DNA from: Candidatus Mycobacterium wuenschmannii
GTDB lineage: Bacteria; Actinomycetota; Actinomycetes; Mycobacteriales; Mycobacteriaceae
DNA length: 64,000 bases
Direction of reading: 5' to 3'
Assembly: GCF_030252325.1 (NCBI RefSeq)
Contig: NZ_CP126981.1
Location: forward strand, 496,001 to 560,000
In this document: piece by piece, positions 52,751 to 63,835 of the stretch
Numbering within the stretch: position 1 is the stretch's first letter
How the letters are laid out: each line of letters opens with the position of its first letter
Program-made: the position numbers and the translations under genes
The notes under the pieces: model-generated
What the model was told of the DNA's origin: nothing
The model's input: the letters and a program-made list of their open reading frames with translations, nothing else
Database searches by the model: none

Positions 52751-54052
52751 CTAGGCGAAGTAGCGCAGCCACAGGTAGCCGAGGGACAGCACAAACGACA
52801 TGAACGTGACCGCTGCTCCGCGTTTGGTGAAGTCCCAGAACGAGACTGGATGACCGGACCGCTCCGCGATCCCGACCGCCACGATGTTCGCGCTTGCGCC
52901 GACCATCGTCAGATTTCCGCCGAGCACCGTTCCGAGCAGCAGCGCCCACCACAGCACGCCGGAGCTCGCGTGTCCGGGGATGGAGTCGGCGAATTGCGCG
53001 ACGATCGGGGTCATCGCGGCCGCGTAGGGAACATTGTTGATGACGCTGCCGATCGTGAAAGAAATAGTGAGCAGAAGCAGCGTCGCCTTCCAGGCGTCTC
53101 CTTGCGCGACGTGGCTGGCGACTTGGGCTAATTCCTTGATCACTCCAGTCCGCACCAGCGCTCCGACCATGACGAACAGGCCGGCGAAGAACAACAGCGT
53201 TTCCCACTCCACGCTGGCCAGGTAGAACTCTCGCTCGATGCCCGAGATCACGATCAGAATTCCGGCACCGGCCATCGCCACCATCGACGGTTCCATGTGG
53301 ATCTGCTGGTGCAACACGAACCCGACGAACACGATGGCCAGCACGATCGAGCACTGCTTGAGCAGTTTTGAATTGCGGATCGCTTCGCGTTCATTCAGGG
53401 CCATCACGTCGGCGACCCGTTCCGGATCGGCGACGAAGAAGCCGGGGTAGAGCAACGGGAGGATGAGGATCAGCGCCGTAAGAACCAGTAACACCGCCGG
53501 CGCCATGTTGGCGCTGAACTCGATGAAGCTCAGGTGGGCGCCGGTACCGATGATGATGCTCGTCGGGTCTCCGACGAGGGTCGCCGCGCCGGCGATATTG
53601 GCGGCGATGGCTTCGACGACCAAGAACGGCGCGGGGTTCATCGCGAGACGGTCACACACCAGCAGGGTGACCGGCGCGATCAGCAAAATCGTCGTGACGT
53701 TGTCCAGAACGGCCGTGCCGAGCGCGGTGACGAGAATCAGCAAAATAAGGATCCTCAACGGAGATCCCTTGGCGCGCTTGGCCGACCAGATCGCCACGTA
53801 TTCGAAGGCTCCGGTTTGACGGACGACGCTGACGATGATCATCATCCCGAGCAACAGGAACAGGACGTCCCAGTTCACCCCGGTGCCTCGCGAATAGAAG
53901 ATGTCCTCCGACGTGAACCAAGGCAAGAAGAACATCAAGATCGCACCGGCCAGTGCGACTTTGGTCTTGTTGAACCGCTCGGTCGTGATCAGCACATAAC
54001 AGACCACGAACACAGTGGACGCGTAAACGGCGTGAAACAGCGCGCTACTCAT
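52751..54052 (-). CDS. ArsB/NhaD-type (IT superfamily) transporter, copy 1
   Basis: A 433-residue paralogue of the gene at 50417-51706, aligned along its whole length (RFNKTKVALAGAILMF against [16 protein letters not shown]). The first signature here reads [15 protein letters not shown], with TS where copy 2 and most family members have PN; the second signature is intact (LGGNLTMVGASANIVAVGIA). The change lies at the substrate/ion site, so the two copies may differ in substrate. A GCAGGA sequence precedes the ATG. Confidence 0.85.
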   Translation of the reverse strand: MSSALFHAVYASTVFVVCYVLITTERFNKTKVALAGAILMFFLPWFTSEDIFYSRGTGVNWDVLFLLLGMMIIVSVVRQTGAFEYVAIWSAKRAKGSPLRILILLILVTALGTAVLDNVTTILLIAPVTLLVCDRLAMNPAPFLVVEAIAANIAGAATLVGDPTSIIIGTGAHLSFIEFSANMAPAVLLVLTALILILPLLYPGFFVADPERVADVMALNEREAIRNSKLLKQCSIVLAIVFVGFVLHQQIHMEPSMVAMAGAGILIVISGIEREFYLASVEWETLLFFAGLFVMVGALVRTGVIKELAQVASHVAQGDAWKATLLLLTISFTIGSVINNVPYAAAMTPIVAQFADSIPGHASSGVLWWALLLGTVLGGNLTMVGASANIVAVGIAERSGHPVSFWDFTKRGAAVTFMSFVLSLGYLWLRYFA

Positions 54053-54403
54053 CGGCGGTCCTGCCGGCAGGCGATTGCGTAGTTCGACATGTGCAGGTGG
54101 GCGGCCCTCAAGATTCGATCGCCGCTGCCAATGGGCGTGATTCGATGATCACCCCGAGGAACCCTGACGTCCGTCCGCTAAGCGCGGTGGCGTCGACCGA
54201 GCAAGTCATGCCGCACTCCCGAATAGCCTGTAATTAGCAGGAAGACCCGAACAGCGCGAAAGAACGCCGACCAGGCTTCCCGGCACACCGGGGGGTTACG
54301 TTAGCAGGCTTGTCTGTGTTGTTTCTGAGCGTGGCAGGTGTGGTGATCGGGGTATCCGCGCTGGTCCGCGTGCCTGCCCGACCCTTCTGCGTACACTGGC
54401 GGA
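54053..54403. other. Divergent gap between transporter copy 1 and dxs
   Basis: This 351-base region holds a small CCCGG-CACA-CCGGG hairpin (54279-54292) and the dxs -10 hexamer. No clear promoter for the transporter run and no reading frame were found. Confidence 0.55.
54392..54397 (+). promoter_or_regulatory. -10 element, leaderless geometry, dxs
   Basis: TACACT is followed by six bases and the dxs ATG at 54404. Confidence 0.55.
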
Positions 54404-56323
54404 ATGCTTGAACAGATCCGTGGGCCCGCCGATCTGCAGCACCTCTCGCAGGCGGATCTGGACGATCTGGCGGCCGAGATCCGCGAGTTTCTCATTCACA
54501 AGGTCGCCGCGACCGGTGGGCACCTCGGCCCGAACCTCGGCGTGGTCGAGTTGACGCTGGCACTGCACCGGGTTTTCGACTCCCCGCACGATCCGATCAT
54601 CTTCGACACCGGCCACCAGTCCTACGTGCACAAGATGCTGACCGGTCGCGCCGCGGACTTCGCGACGTTACGGAAAAAGGATGGGCTGTCCGGTTATCCG
54701 TCGCGCTCGGAGAGCGAGCACGACTGGGTCGAGTCGAGTCATGCCAGCGCTGCTCTGTCGTACGCCGACGGGTTGGCCAAGGCCTTCGAACTGACCGGCC
54801 ACCGGAACCGGCATGTGGTCGCGGTCGTCGGCGACGGGGCGCTCACCGGTGGAATGTGCTGGGAGGCGTTGAACAACATCGCCGCTGCGCGCCGGCCGGT
54901 GGTGATCGTCGTCAACGACAACGGCCGCAGCTACGCGCCGACCTTTGGGGGGCTGGCCAATCATCTGGCCATGCTGCGTCTGCAGCCCGGCTACGAGAGC
55001 CTGCTGGAACGCGGCCGCAGCGCTGTGCGCGGTATGCCGGTCGTCGGCGACCTGGCCTACCAGTTCATGCACAGCGTGAAAGCCGGTGTGAAGGACGCGC
55101 TTTCGCCGCAGCTGCTGTTCACCGACCTGGGGTTGAAGTACATGGGCCCGGTCGACGGCCACGACGAGCACGCCGTCGAGGCTGCGCTGAAGCGGGCGCG
55201 CGGATTCCACGGCCCGGTGCTGGTGCACGTCGTCACCCAGAAGGGCCGGGGCTACGGACCGGCCGAGGACGACGAGGCCGACCAGATGCACTCCTGCGGC
55301 GTGATCGACCCGGCGACCGGGCTGGCCACCAAGGTGCCGGGGCCGAGTTGGACGGCGACCTTCTCGGAGTCGCTCATCGAGCAGGCGACCAAGCGCCGCG
55401 ACATCGTCGCGATCACCGCCGCGATGCCCGGGCCGACTGGATTGAGCGCGTTCGGAGAACGCTTCCCGGACAGGCTGTTTGACGTCGGGATCGCCGAGCA
55501 GCACGCGATGACATCGGCCGCCGGGCTGGCGATGGGCGGCATGCACCCCGTCGTCGCGATCTACGCGACGTTCCTCAACCGGGCGTTCGACCAGATCATG
55601 ATGGACGTCGCCCTGCACAAGCTGCCGGTCACGATCGTGCTCGACCGGGCAGGTGTCACCGGCAGCGACGGCGCGAGTCATAACGGCATGTGGGACATGT
55701 CGATGCTGGGCATCGTCCCGGGCATCCGGGTGGCCGCACCCCGCGACGGCGCCCGCTTGCGCGAGGAGCTCGGCGAGGCGCTGGCCGTCGACGACGGCCC
55801 GACCGTGATCCGGTTCCCGAAAGGAGATGTCGGCGAGGACATTCCGGCTGTCCAAAAGCACTCCGGGCTGGACGTGCTCGCGGTGCCGACCGACGGCCTG
55901 GGCGCCGACGTGCTGCTGGTTTCGGTCGGCGCGTTCGCGTCGATGGCGCTCGCGGTGGCCGAGCGGCTGCGCGACCAGGGCATCGGCGTCACGGTGATCG
56001 ACCCGCGGTGGGTGCTGCCGGTGTCGGAGGCGTTGGCGGAGCTCGCGATCGCGCACAAGGTCGTCGTCACGCTGGAAGACAACGGGGTGTCCGGTGGTAT
56101 CGGCTCGGCGGTGTCGGCCGCGCTGCGGGCCGCCGAGATCGACGTACCCTGCCGCGATATCGGTCTGCCGCAACAGTTTTTCGACCAGGCCTCGCGCGGT
56201 GAGGTGCTCGACGACTCCGGCCTGACCGACCAGCACGTGGCCCGTCGCATCACCGGCTGGATCGCCGCGTTGTCCGGCGACGGCGTCGACTCCGGCGCGG
56301 CGATCACCGAACGCCTGGATTAG
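54404..56323 (+). CDS. dxs: Dxs, 1-deoxy-D-xylulose-5-phosphate synthase
   Basis: A 639-residue thiamine-diphosphate enzyme. Landmarks in order: [20 protein letters not shown], the ThDP/Mg motif [16 protein letters not shown] with [12 protein letters not shown], the transketolase-like pyrimidine domain with [17 protein letters not shown], and the C-terminal domain. It joins pyruvate and glyceraldehyde-3-phosphate at the entry to the MEP isoprenoid pathway, feeding DMAPP also used by MiaA. The ATG has TACACT six bases upstream, so a leaderless mRNA is likely. It overlaps the convergent RNase D-like gene by four bases. Confidence 0.97.
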   Translation: MLEQIRGPADLQHLSQADLDDLAAEIREFLIHKVAATGGHLGPNLGVVELTLALHRVFDSPHDPIIFDTGHQSYVHKMLTGRAADFATLRKKDGLSGYPSRSESEHDWVESSHASAALSYADGLAKAFELTGHRNRHVVAVVGDGALTGGMCWEALNNIAAARRPVVIVVNDNGRSYAPTFGGLANHLAMLRLQPGYESLLERGRSAVRGMPVVGDLAYQFMHSVKAGVKDALSPQLLFTDLGLKYMGPVDGHDEHAVEAALKRARGFHGPVLVHVVTQKGRGYGPAEDDEADQMHSCGVIDPATGLATKVPGPSWTATFSESLIEQATKRRDIVAITAAMPGPTGLSAFGERFPDRLFDVGIAEQHAMTSAAGLAMGGMHPVVAIYATFLNRAFDQIMMDVALHKLPVTIVLDRAGVTGSDGASHNGMWDMSMLGIVPGIRVAAPRDGARLREELGEALAVDDGPTVIRFPKGDVGEDIPAVQKHSGLDVLAVPTDGLGADVLLVSVGAFASMALAVAERLRDQGIGVTVIDPRWVLPVSEALAELAIAHKVVVTLEDNGVSGGIGSAVSAALRAAEIDVPCRDIGLPQQFFDQASRGEVLDDSGLTDQHVARRITGWIAALSGDGVDSGAAITERLD

Positions 56324-57606
56324 TCCTCGGCGGGTGCGGGCGGCGTCTGCAGCGCCGAGGTCAGCACCGGCACGGCCAACTCGCGCTGCCAAGCGCGGGC
56401 CTGTCCGGCGGCCAGGAATTCGTCGATCGCGGTGGCGACGTCACCGGCGGGGTCCTCCCAGTCCCAGCACAGCCGCCGGATCAATTCGGGTGTCACCAGG
56501 TTCTCCGCCGGTACCGTGACCTTTTCCGATAGATCACGCAGCGCCGATCGGGCGGCGTCGAGGCGCACGGCCGCCTCAGGCCGTCGGCGCGCCCAGCGCG
56601 CGGGGGCCGGTGGGCCGTTCGGGGGCTCGGCTTCCTCAGTGGGGCCGGGGTTTTCGCGTGCGACCTTGAGCGCGGCCAGCCAGGTGGACGCGCTGCGGCG
56701 CTGCCGTTTTCCGCCGAAGATCGGCAGTGCGACCAGGTCGTCGAGCGTTTTGGGGTCGGTGGTGGCAGCCTCGATGATCGCCGAGTCGGGCAGGATGCGG
56801 CCCGGCGCGATGTCGCGTCGCTGCGCGATTTCGTCTCGCACAGTCCATAATTCGCGGACCGCGGCCAGCGCCCGCTGGTTGCGTACCTTGTGGATGCCTG
56901 ACGTCCGTCGCCAGCGGTCCCGCCGGGTGGTCGGCGGACCCTGACCGGCGATCCGCAGAAAGTCGAATTCCTGTGCGGCCCAACCGCTTTTGCCCTGTTC
57001 TTCCAGCACGGCCGCAATCGCGTGGCGCAAGTCGATCAACACCTCGACGTCGAGGGCCGCGTAGTTGAGCCAGGCCGCCGGCAGCGGGCGTCGCGACCAG
57101 TCCGCCGCGCCGTGGCCTTTGGCCAACCCCACGCCGAGCAGGCGCTGAGTCATTGCCGCGAGGTTCACCCGGTCGAATCCGGCCAGCCGCCCGGCCAATT
57201 CGGTGTCGTAGAGCGCCGGCGGTTGCATGCCTACCTCGGCCAGGCACGGCAGGTCCTGGTCGGCCGCGTGCAGTATCCACTCGTCGTCGGAGAGCACATC
57301 GGCTACGGGCCGCAGCACGTCCAACGAGGCGCCGCCATGGCTCACCGGATCGATCAGCACGGTGCCTGCGCCGGCCCGCCGGATCTGAATCAGGTAGGCG
57401 CGGTTGGAGTACCGGAACCCCGACGCCCGCTCGGCGTCGACCGCGAAGGGCCCCTGGCCGCCCGCCAATAGTGTTGCGGCAGCTTTGATTTCGTCGGCAG
57501 TGACCGAGAGATCGGGCACCCCGTCGGCGGGGTGCAGCAAGGGCGTGACGTCGGGTTCCGCGGCGTCGGGCGTGTCGGTAGGTGTCTCTGTCGGCTCGCT
57601 GGCCAT
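56320..57606 (-). CDS. RNase D-like 3'-5' exonuclease with HRDC domain (Rv2681-like)
   Basis: The 428-residue protein has a DEDD exonuclease domain: [14 protein letters not shown] (Asp and Glu), [13 protein letters not shown] (Asp), and [15 protein letters not shown] (Tyr and Asp). An HRDC domain follows (about 228-305, [20 protein letters not shown]) and a C-terminal actinobacterial extension. It probably trims stable RNA ends. The start is one base after the stop of the DUF3000 gene, so the two form an operon. Confidence 0.9.
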   Translation of the reverse strand: MASEPTETPTDTPDAAEPDVTPLLHPADGVPDLSVTADEIKAAATLLAGGQGPFAVDAERASGFRYSNRAYLIQIRRAGAGTVLIDPVSHGGASLDVLRPVADVLSDDEWILHAADQDLPCLAEVGMQPPALYDTELAGRLAGFDRVNLAAMTQRLLGVGLAKGHGAADWSRRPLPAAWLNYAALDVEVLIDLRHAIAAVLEEQGKSGWAAQEFDFLRIAGQGPPTTRRDRWRRTSGIHKVRNQRALAAVRELWTVRDEIAQRRDIAPGRILPDSAIIEAATTDPKTLDDLVALPIFGGKRQRRSASTWLAALKVARENPGPTEEAEPPNGPPAPARWARRRPEAAVRLDAARSALRDLSEKVTVPAENLVTPELIRRLCWDWEDPAGDVATAIDEFLAAGQARAWQRELAVPVLTSALQTPPAPAED

Positions 57607-57607
57607 G

Positions 57608-58189
57608 TCAGACGCGCGACCGGGTGCCCAAATCTGTCACCCCGACCGGCGGCAGACCCGCGGCGTGCTCGAGCACCTCGCAGAACGCCTGGACATGCGT
57701 CCCGATGTCGGTGGTGAGTGCGGTCCAGGACGCGCGCAGCTCCAACTGGTGCGCCCGCGGCGGTCCGGAAATGTCGCCGTAGCGCACCGAGGTAGTCGCG
57801 GTGACCGTGCCGCCGAGCGCCGTGACCTGTTCGGCCCGGGCGTCCAGCGCCTCGACCAGCCAGCTCCAGGCGACCTCGGGCAGCAGCGGGTCGACGGCTT
57901 CGCTGGAATCGAGGTCGGCCTGGATGTAGGCGACCAGCCGCATGGTGCCGTCCCACGCGTCGGCGCCCTCCGGGTCGTACAGCAGGATCAGCCGGCCGAA
58001 CGCGTCACCGTCGGAGCGCTCCGGCACGATGTCGGTTTCGGGCCGCTTGACCTCGGCGCCGAGGGCGTAGCTGTAGGGCGCGAGCCGCTGCGGCGGCCGG
58101 ATGGGGCCCAGCTCGATCTCCGATCGCACGGTCGCGCCGCTCATCGCCTCCACTGCCTCACGAAACGGGGCGGGCTCGGCTGCTGTCAT
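57608..58189 (-). CDS. DUF3000 protein (Rv2680-like)
   Basis: A 193-residue soluble protein with FREAVEAMSGATVRSEIELG, LAPYSYALGAEV and FGRLILLYDPEG, matching DUF3000. Family function unknown. The ATG at 58189 follows GAGGTGCGG; longer in-frame extensions have no start signal. It heads the operon with the RNase D-like gene. Confidence 0.85.
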   Translation of the reverse strand: MTAAEPAPFREAVEAMSGATVRSEIELGPIRPPQRLAPYSYALGAEVKRPETDIVPERSDGDAFGRLILLYDPEGADAWDGTMRLVAYIQADLDSSEAVDPLLPEVAWSWLVEALDARAEQVTALGGTVTATTSVRYGDISGPPRAHQLELRASWTALTTDIGTHVQAFCEVLEHAAGLPPVGVTDLGTRSRV

Positions 58190-58326
58190 GGGCGCCGCAC
58201 CTCCTCGTCGCGTCGATCCGCCTCGCAACGTTGCTGGCGGTTCACAGCGTTTGACGCTAGACCTATCCGGCGACACCCGGACACAGGCGCGCCGTTCCGG
58301 TCCGGCAGGTGCTCGGAGGGCGATCA

Positions 58327-59139
58327 CTAATCGGCGGTGAAACGTGCCGGACGCTTCTCGCGGTGGGCGGCCAGACCTTCCCGCACGTCGGGCCCGCCGA
58401 AGCTCAGGAACTCCAGGCCAAGCGACGTTTCGAAGGCGGGCGCCGCCGACCGGTACCAGTGGTTGAGGCTGTGTTTGGTGAACCGGATGGCCGCTTGCGC
58501 GCCCTGTGCGAGCTCGTCGGCGATGCGGTTCGCGGTCTCGAGTACCTCGCCGTCGTCGACGCATAGCGAGACCAGCCCGATGCGCTCGGCTTCCTCACCA
58601 GACAGCGGCGCGCAGGTCAGCAGGTAGTACTTCGCCTTGGCCATACCCACCAGCAGCGGCCAGCAGATCGCGGCGTGATCGCCGGCGGCCACGCCCAACT
58701 TGGTGTGCCCGTCGATGATCTTGGCGTTGCGGCCGGCCACCGAGACGTCGGCCAGCAGTGCGACCACCAGGCCGGCGCCCACCGCCGCCCCGTGGATCGC
58801 CGAGATCACCGGCTTGTCCAGGTTGACCATGTTCAGCACCAGGTCGCGGGCCTCGCGCATGATGCGCAGCCGGCCCTCGTGCTCACCCATGGTCTCGTCG
58901 ATCAGGTCGAAGCTGCCGCCCGAGGAGAACGCCTTGCCTTCGCCGCGGACCAGCACCGCGCGCACCTCGGGGTCACGCCCGATCGCCGGCCAGATGTCGG
59001 CGAGGTCGCGGTGCATCTGCGGGCCTACGGAGTTGAGCCCGGGGGAGTCGAGGATGACGTGCAGCACGCCGTGGTCGGCGCGTTCGATGCGCAGGCTGGG
59101 GAACTCGTCGTAGCTGACTGGCGGGTGGCTGACGGGCAT
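58327..59139 (-). CDS. echA15: EchA15-like enoyl-CoA hydratase/isomerase
   Basis: A 270-residue crotonase-fold protein: [13 protein letters not shown] (first oxyanion region), [20 protein letters not shown] (second oxyanion glycines) and [20 protein letters not shown]. The usual hydratase glutamates are not both obvious, since the region after GVAAGD has H and A, so hydratase activity is uncertain. AGGAG lies six bases before the ATG at 59139. Confidence 0.87.
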   Translation of the reverse strand: MPVSHPPVSYDEFPSLRIERADHGVLHVILDSPGLNSVGPQMHRDLADIWPAIGRDPEVRAVLVRGEGKAFSSGGSFDLIDETMGEHEGRLRIMREARDLVLNMVNLDKPVISAIHGAAVGAGLVVALLADVSVAGRNAKIIDGHTKLGVAAGDHAAICWPLLVGMAKAKYYLLTCAPLSGEEAERIGLVSLCVDDGEVLETANRIADELAQGAQAAIRFTKHSLNHWYRSAAPAFETSLGLEFLSFGGPDVREGLAAHREKRPARFTAD

Positions 59140-59248
59140 CCGGGCTCCTGACGACTGGCTCGCGGGCATTACCGACGACGAGACTACGCACGGGTGGAGG
59201 CCCAGCCCGCAGAGAGCGCCGTACCCAGCGCGTTTCCGATCTGATGGC

Positions 59249-59254
59249 TACTCT
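59249..59254 (+). promoter_or_regulatory. -10 element, leaderless geometry, DUF2254 gene
   Basis: TACTCT is followed by six bases and the GTG at 59261. Confidence 0.5.
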
Positions 59255-59260
59255 CATTTA

Positions 59261-60610
59261 GTGCGATCGACGGTGAGATTGTCGCAGTACCGACGCGAGG
59301 TGCTGTGGACGAATTTCTGGCTGATACCGAGTATGGAGGTAGTGGCCGCGGTCGCTTTGTTCTGGGGAACTCTGCAAGTCGATCGGGCGGTCTACCATCA
59401 CACGCTCACCCTGCCCGCCTGGGTCGAGGCGGGCAGCGCCGACACGGCTCGCGAGATTCTGTTGGCGGTCGCGGCGGCGATCATGACCGTGATCGGTATC
59501 AATTTCTCGGTCACCATCGTCACTCTCACGCTCGCATCCACCCAGTTCGGCCCACGGATGCTGCGCAACTTCATCCGCGATCGCGGTACGCAACTGACGC
59601 TTGGCACCTTCGTCGCGACAGCGGTGTATTGCGTGCTGGTGTTGTTGGCCATCGGTCCGGCGGAACACGGCGAGTTCGTGCCGCACTTCTCGGTTTCGAT
59701 GGTGTTCGGGCTGGTGCTACTCGATCTGGCTGTGCTCATCTACTTTCTGCACCACATCGCGGTTGCGATCCAGCTTCCTTTCGTCATCGCCAACATTGCC
59801 GGCGACCTTGCGCGCTACCTCAAGGTCCGACGGCCAGACATACCGATGCGAAGGCGACCTGAACTGGATGACCTTCAAGAAGTCAGCGAGCTCGTCGCCA
59901 CCGTCGCGTCGGCGGGATCGGTCGTGCCCACGCCGAAAGGTGGCTACCTACAAGCGATTCGCCACGACATGCTGGTCCAGATGGCGTCGGAGTTCGACGG
60001 GGTGATCCATGTGCCCTGCCGGCCCGGCAACTTCCTGGTCGAAGGCAGTGAGTTAGTCGGCGTGTGGCCGCCGCACGCGGCCGATCAAGTAACCCGCTGC
60101 TTGAAGCGCGCGCTGATCACCGGCCCGGTTCGGACGCTTGCTCAAGATCCCGCCTTCGCCATCGACCAGTTGGTCGAGATTGCCATCCGCGCACTGTCGC
60201 CGGCGGTCAACGACACTTACACAGCAATGACGTGCGTCGATTGGCTCGGCAACACGTTGTGCCAACTGTCCCGGGTGTGGACGCCGGATCAGGCCTACCG
60301 TGACAGCACCGGGCGCATCCGCGTCATCTGTGAGCAGGTGAGCTACGAAAATCTCATGCAGCGATCCTTCGACAAGATCCGCCAAGCCAGCAACGGTATG
60401 CCCGCGTTGTACATGCGCCAACTCGAGGCGCTCAAGGCGATCATGGATCAGACGACCGACCCCCGCCACGCCGACATCCTGATCGATCAGGCGAACATGA
60501 TCCAGCGTGCGTGTGCCGAGACGGTACCCGAGCACGGTGACCGTGCGGCGGTCGAACTCCGGTACAACGCCGTCTCGGAGAGCTATGGCGCAAGAGCGCC
60601 AGTGTGCTGA
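59261..60610 (+). CDS. DUF2254 membrane protein
   Basis: The 449-residue protein has four membrane helices in its first 185 residues, with [20 protein letters not shown] and [20 protein letters not shown] between. A long soluble part follows with [20 protein letters not shown]. These are the DUF2254 landmarks. Function unknown. It is divergent from echA15, has its own leaderless-type promoter, and ends 83 bases before hemE, so it may carry transcription into the haem genes. Confidence 0.85.
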   Translation: MRSTVRLSQYRREVLWTNFWLIPSMEVVAAVALFWGTLQVDRAVYHHTLTLPAWVEAGSADTAREILLAVAAAIMTVIGINFSVTIVTLTLASTQFGPRMLRNFIRDRGTQLTLGTFVATAVYCVLVLLAIGPAEHGEFVPHFSVSMVFGLVLLDLAVLIYFLHHIAVAIQLPFVIANIAGDLARYLKVRRPDIPMRRRPELDDLQEVSELVATVASAGSVVPTPKGGYLQAIRHDMLVQMASEFDGVIHVPCRPGNFLVEGSELVGVWPPHAADQVTRCLKRALITGPVRTLAQDPAFAIDQLVEIAIRALSPAVNDTYTAMTCVDWLGNTLCQLSRVWTPDQAYRDSTGRIRVICEQVSYENLMQRSFDKIRQASNGMPALYMRQLEALKAIMDQTTDPRHADILIDQANMIQRACAETVPEHGDRAAVELRYNAVSESYGARAPVC

Positions 60611-60693
60611 CCGCCGACCATCGCTCGGCGCTGCCGCCCCTCGGCCCGCCCGCCGCACCCGGCGGTCGGCCGGGCGTGGCAGCATTGATCCTG

Positions 60694-61743
60694 ATGAGTG
60701 ACCGTCGCACGCTCCCCGAATCTCCGTATCTGGCTGCGGCCGCGGGCCGCAAGCCCAACCGGGTGCCGGTGTGGTTCATGCGTCAGGCCGGCCGTTCGCT
60801 GCCGGAATACCGCGAGTTGCGCAAGCAGAACACCATGATGGAGGCCTGCTTCAACGCCGAGCTGATCACCGAGATTACGCTGCAGCCGATTCGCCGGCAC
60901 GACGTCGATGCCGCAATCCTGTTCTCCGACATCGTCGTTCCGCTGCGCGGCGCCGGGGTCGACGTGGACATCGTCGCCGATGTGGGGCCGGTGATCGCGG
61001 CGCCGGTGCGCACGGCCGCCGACGTCGAGACACTGCAACCGCTCGATCCGGCCGGCGTGCAACCGGTCGCGGACGCGGTCTCGCTGCTGGTGCGCGAACT
61101 GGGCCAGGTGCCACTGATCGGCTTTGCCGGGGCGCCGTTCACGCTGGCGTCCTACCTGGTCGAGGGTGGTCCGAGTCGCAACCACGCCAAGACCAAGGCG
61201 ATGATGCTGGCCGAGCCCGACATCTGGAATGCGCTGATGGAGAAGCTGACCGACCTGACGATCGGCTTCCTGCGGGTGCAACTCGATGCCGGGATCGACG
61301 CGATTCAGGTGTTCGACTCGTGGGCCGGGGTGTTGTCGCTGGCCGACTATCGCCGCCTGGTGCTGCCGCACAGTGCGCGGGTGTTCGCCGCGCTGGCCGA
61401 TCACGGCGTTCCGATGACCCACTTCGGCGTCGGGACGGCTGAGTTGCTCGGCGCGATGTCATCGGCCGGCGCGACGGTGGTCGGTGTCGACTGGCGCACC
61501 TCGCTGATCGACGCCGCGGGTCGCGTCGAGGCCGGAAAAGCCTTGCAGGGCAACCTCGATCCCGCGGTCTTGCTGGCCGGCTGGCCGACGGTGGAGCGGG
61601 CCGCCCGCACGGTGGTCGACGATGGGCGACGTGCCGTCGACGCCGGTGCCGCCGGGCACGTCTTCAATCTCGGCCACGGCGTGCTGCCGGAGACCGACCC
61701 GGCCATCCTCACCGACCTGGTAGCGCTGATCCACTCCTTATGA
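60694..61743 (+). CDS. hemE: HemE, uroporphyrinogen decarboxylase
   Basis: A 349-residue enzyme with [20 protein letters not shown], the N-terminal signature, the catalytic aspartate region [20 protein letters not shown] and [17 protein letters not shown]. It decarboxylates uroporphyrinogen III to coproporphyrinogen III. The ATG at 60694 is chosen; a GTG-type start 30 codons upstream is in frame but not conserved. Its TGA overlaps the hemY ATG (ATGA). Confidence 0.96.
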   Translation: MSDRRTLPESPYLAAAAGRKPNRVPVWFMRQAGRSLPEYRELRKQNTMMEACFNAELITEITLQPIRRHDVDAAILFSDIVVPLRGAGVDVDIVADVGPVIAAPVRTAADVETLQPLDPAGVQPVADAVSLLVRELGQVPLIGFAGAPFTLASYLVEGGPSRNHAKTKAMMLAEPDIWNALMEKLTDLTIGFLRVQLDAGIDAIQVFDSWAGVLSLADYRRLVLPHSARVFAALADHGVPMTHFGVGTAELLGAMSSAGATVVGVDWRTSLIDAAGRVEAGKALQGNLDPAVLLAGWPTVERAARTVVDDGRRAVDAGAAGHVFNLGHGVLPETDPAILTDLVALIHSL

Positions 61744-63113
61744 CACCGGCCCAGCATTCGTATTGCGTTGTCGGCGGGGGTATTTCAGGACTGACCGCCG
61801 CGTACCGGTTGCGTCAGAACGTCGGTGACGACGCGAGCATCACCCTGTTCGACCCGGCCGACCGGCTCGGCGGCGTGCTGCGTACCGAGCGCGTCGGCGG
61901 GGTTGCGGTCGACGTCGGTGCCGAGGCTTTCGTCGTGCGCCGGCCCGAAATGCCCGCGTTGCTGGCCGAATTGGGCCTGGCCAACGAGCAACTGGGCACC
62001 ACCGGGGCACGGCCGCTCATCTACAGCCAGGACCGGCTGCACCCGCTGCCGACCGGCACTCTCAACGGCATCCCGTCGTCGGCGGAGTCGATGGCCGGTC
62101 TGGTCAACGACGCCACGCTGGCGCGGATCGCCGCCGAGCCGGACCAGCCACTGAATTGGCAACCGGGCGCCGATCCGGCCGTCGCCGACCTGCTCGTCGA
62201 CCGGTTCGGCGAGCAGGTGGTGGCCCGATCGGTGGATCCCATGCTGAGCGGGGTCTACGCGGGGTCGGCGGCCACCATCGGCCTGCGCGCTGCGGCTCCG
62301 ACGCTGGCCACCGGCCTGGACGCCGGCGCCAGCAGCGTGACCGACGCGGTTCGCCAGGCGCTGACCAGCGTGTCGTCCGGACCCATCTTCGGCGCGGTCG
62401 GCGGGGGATACACGGTCCTGGTCGAGGAGTTGGTGCGCCAGGGCCGGATCAATTGGGCGCGGGCCGCGATCGCCGGTGTCGAAGCCGACGGGCGGGGCTG
62501 GTCTCTGCGCGACGGCGCGGGCGCGCAATGGCACGCCGACGCTGTGATCTTCGCCGTCCCGGCCGCGCGGCTGGCCGGGTTGGTCGACGGCATCGCCCCG
62601 CAGACGGCGGCGGCCGCGCGCCGGATCGAGAGCGCGTCGTCGGCGGTGCTCGCGATGGCGGTGCCGCGCGGAATCGACTTCCCACAGAATTCGGGCGTCC
62701 TGGTGGCCAGCGGAGAACGGTTGCGCGCCAAGGCAATAACATTGTCGTCGCGCAAGTGGGGGCGACGGACCGACGTGGAGCTGTTGCGGCTGTCGTTCGG
62801 GCGCTTCGGCGACGATCTGGCGACCCACGCCTCCGACGACGAGCTGCTGGCGTGGGCGCTGGAAGACCTGGCCATGGTGTTCGGCCTGGCCGTCGAACCG
62901 GTCGACGTGCTTGTGCAGCGCTGGCCGGACGCGATGCCGCAATACGGTCCGGGTCATCGCGACCTGGTGGCCGAGTTGCGCGCCGGGCTGCCGCCGACGT
63001 TGCAGGTGGCCGGCAGTTACCTCGACGGGATCGGCGTGCCGGCCTGTGTCGGGGCGGCCGGCCGGGCCGCCGCTGCCGCGGTCCGGGCGGTCGAAACGCC
63101 CGTGGCACGATAG
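61740..63113 (+). CDS. hemY: HemY/CgoX, coproporphyrinogen III oxidase (protoporphyrinogen oxidase family)
   Basis: A 457-residue flavoenzyme: [16 protein letters not shown] (FAD fold), [20 protein letters not shown] (second FAD motif) and a C-terminal [20 protein letters not shown] (FAD-contact end). In actinobacteria it oxidises coproporphyrinogen to coproporphyrin in the coproporphyrin-dependent haem route. That fits chdC directly downstream, five bases after its stop. Confidence 0.95.
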   Translation: MTPAQHSYCVVGGGISGLTAAYRLRQNVGDDASITLFDPADRLGGVLRTERVGGVAVDVGAEAFVVRRPEMPALLAELGLANEQLGTTGARPLIYSQDRLHPLPTGTLNGIPSSAESMAGLVNDATLARIAAEPDQPLNWQPGADPAVADLLVDRFGEQVVARSVDPMLSGVYAGSAATIGLRAAAPTLATGLDAGASSVTDAVRQALTSVSSGPIFGAVGGGYTVLVEELVRQGRINWARAAIAGVEADGRGWSLRDGAGAQWHADAVIFAVPAARLAGLVDGIAPQTAAAARRIESASSAVLAMAVPRGIDFPQNSGVLVASGERLRAKAITLSSRKWGRRTDVELLRLSFGRFGDDLATHASDDELLAWALEDLAMVFGLAVEPVDVLVQRWPDAMPQYGPGHRDLVAELRAGLPPTLQVAGSYLDGIGVPACVGAAGRAAAAAVRAVETPVAR

Positions 63114-63118
63114 ATCCC

Positions 63119-63814
63119 ATGGCTCGCCTGGACTACGACGCTCTCAACTCGACCGTTCGTTACCTGATGTTCTCGGTGTTCTCGGTGCGGCCCGGCGAAT
63201 TGGGGGACCAGCGCGACGGGATCGTCGACGAGACCGCCACCTTCTTCAAGCAGCGCGAAGAGGGCGGCGTGGTAGTCCGCGGTCTGTACGACGTGGCCGG
63301 CTTACGGGCCGACGCCGACTTCATGATCTGGACGCACGCCGAACACGTCGAGGCCCTGCAGACCACCTACTCCGACTTCCGTCGCACTACCACGCTGGGC
63401 CGGGCGTCGACGCCGGTGTGGAGCAGCGTCGCGCTGCACCGGCCGGCCGAGTTCAACAAGAGCCACGTTCCGGCGTTCCTGGCCGGCGAGGAGCCGGGCA
63501 ACTACATCTGCGTCTACCCGTTCGTGCGGTCCTTGGAGTGGTACCTGCTGCCCGACGAGGAGCGTCGCCGCATGCTCGCCGAACACGGCATGGCCGCGCG
63601 CGAATACAAAGACGTCCGGGCCAACACCGTGCCGGCTTTCGCGCTCGGTGACTATGAGTGGTTGCTGGCGTTCGAAGCGCCAGAACTGCACCGGATCGTC
63701 GACCTGATGCGAGAACTGCGGGCCACCGACGCCCGGCGGCACACGCGCGAGGAAACGCCGTTCTACACCGGGCCGCGGGTTCCGGTCGAGCAACTGGTCA
63801 ATTCGCTGCCCTGA
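63119..63814 (+). CDS. chdC: ChdC/HemQ, coproheme decarboxylase
   Basis: This 231-residue chlorite-dismutase-fold protein has the actinobacterial landmarks [17 protein letters not shown] (with the catalytic tyrosine region) and [13 protein letters not shown] (with the haem-ligand histidine). It uses peroxide to turn coproheme into haem b, the last step after HemY and ferrochelatase. It has the same length as Rv2676c. The ATG closely follows hemY. Confidence 0.95.
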   Translation: MARLDYDALNSTVRYLMFSVFSVRPGELGDQRDGIVDETATFFKQREEGGVVVRGLYDVAGLRADADFMIWTHAEHVEALQTTYSDFRRTTTLGRASTPVWSSVALHRPAEFNKSHVPAFLAGEEPGNYICVYPFVRSLEWYLLPDEERRRMLAEHGMAAREYKDVRANTVPAFALGDYEWLLAFEAPELHRIVDLMRELRATDARRHTREETPFYTGPRVPVEQLVNSLP

Positions 63815-63835
63815 CTCGGCTGCAGAGGGAGACAT

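Noticed and set aside
50417..54052. Arsenic-resistance operon
   Set aside because: Only transporter similarity supports it; no arsR, arsC or arsA-type gene is nearby, and the family also includes Na+/H+ antiporters.
54668..56392. 574-codon open frame antisense to dxs
   Set aside because: Shadow of a strongly conserved gene; His/Arg-rich translation without motifs.
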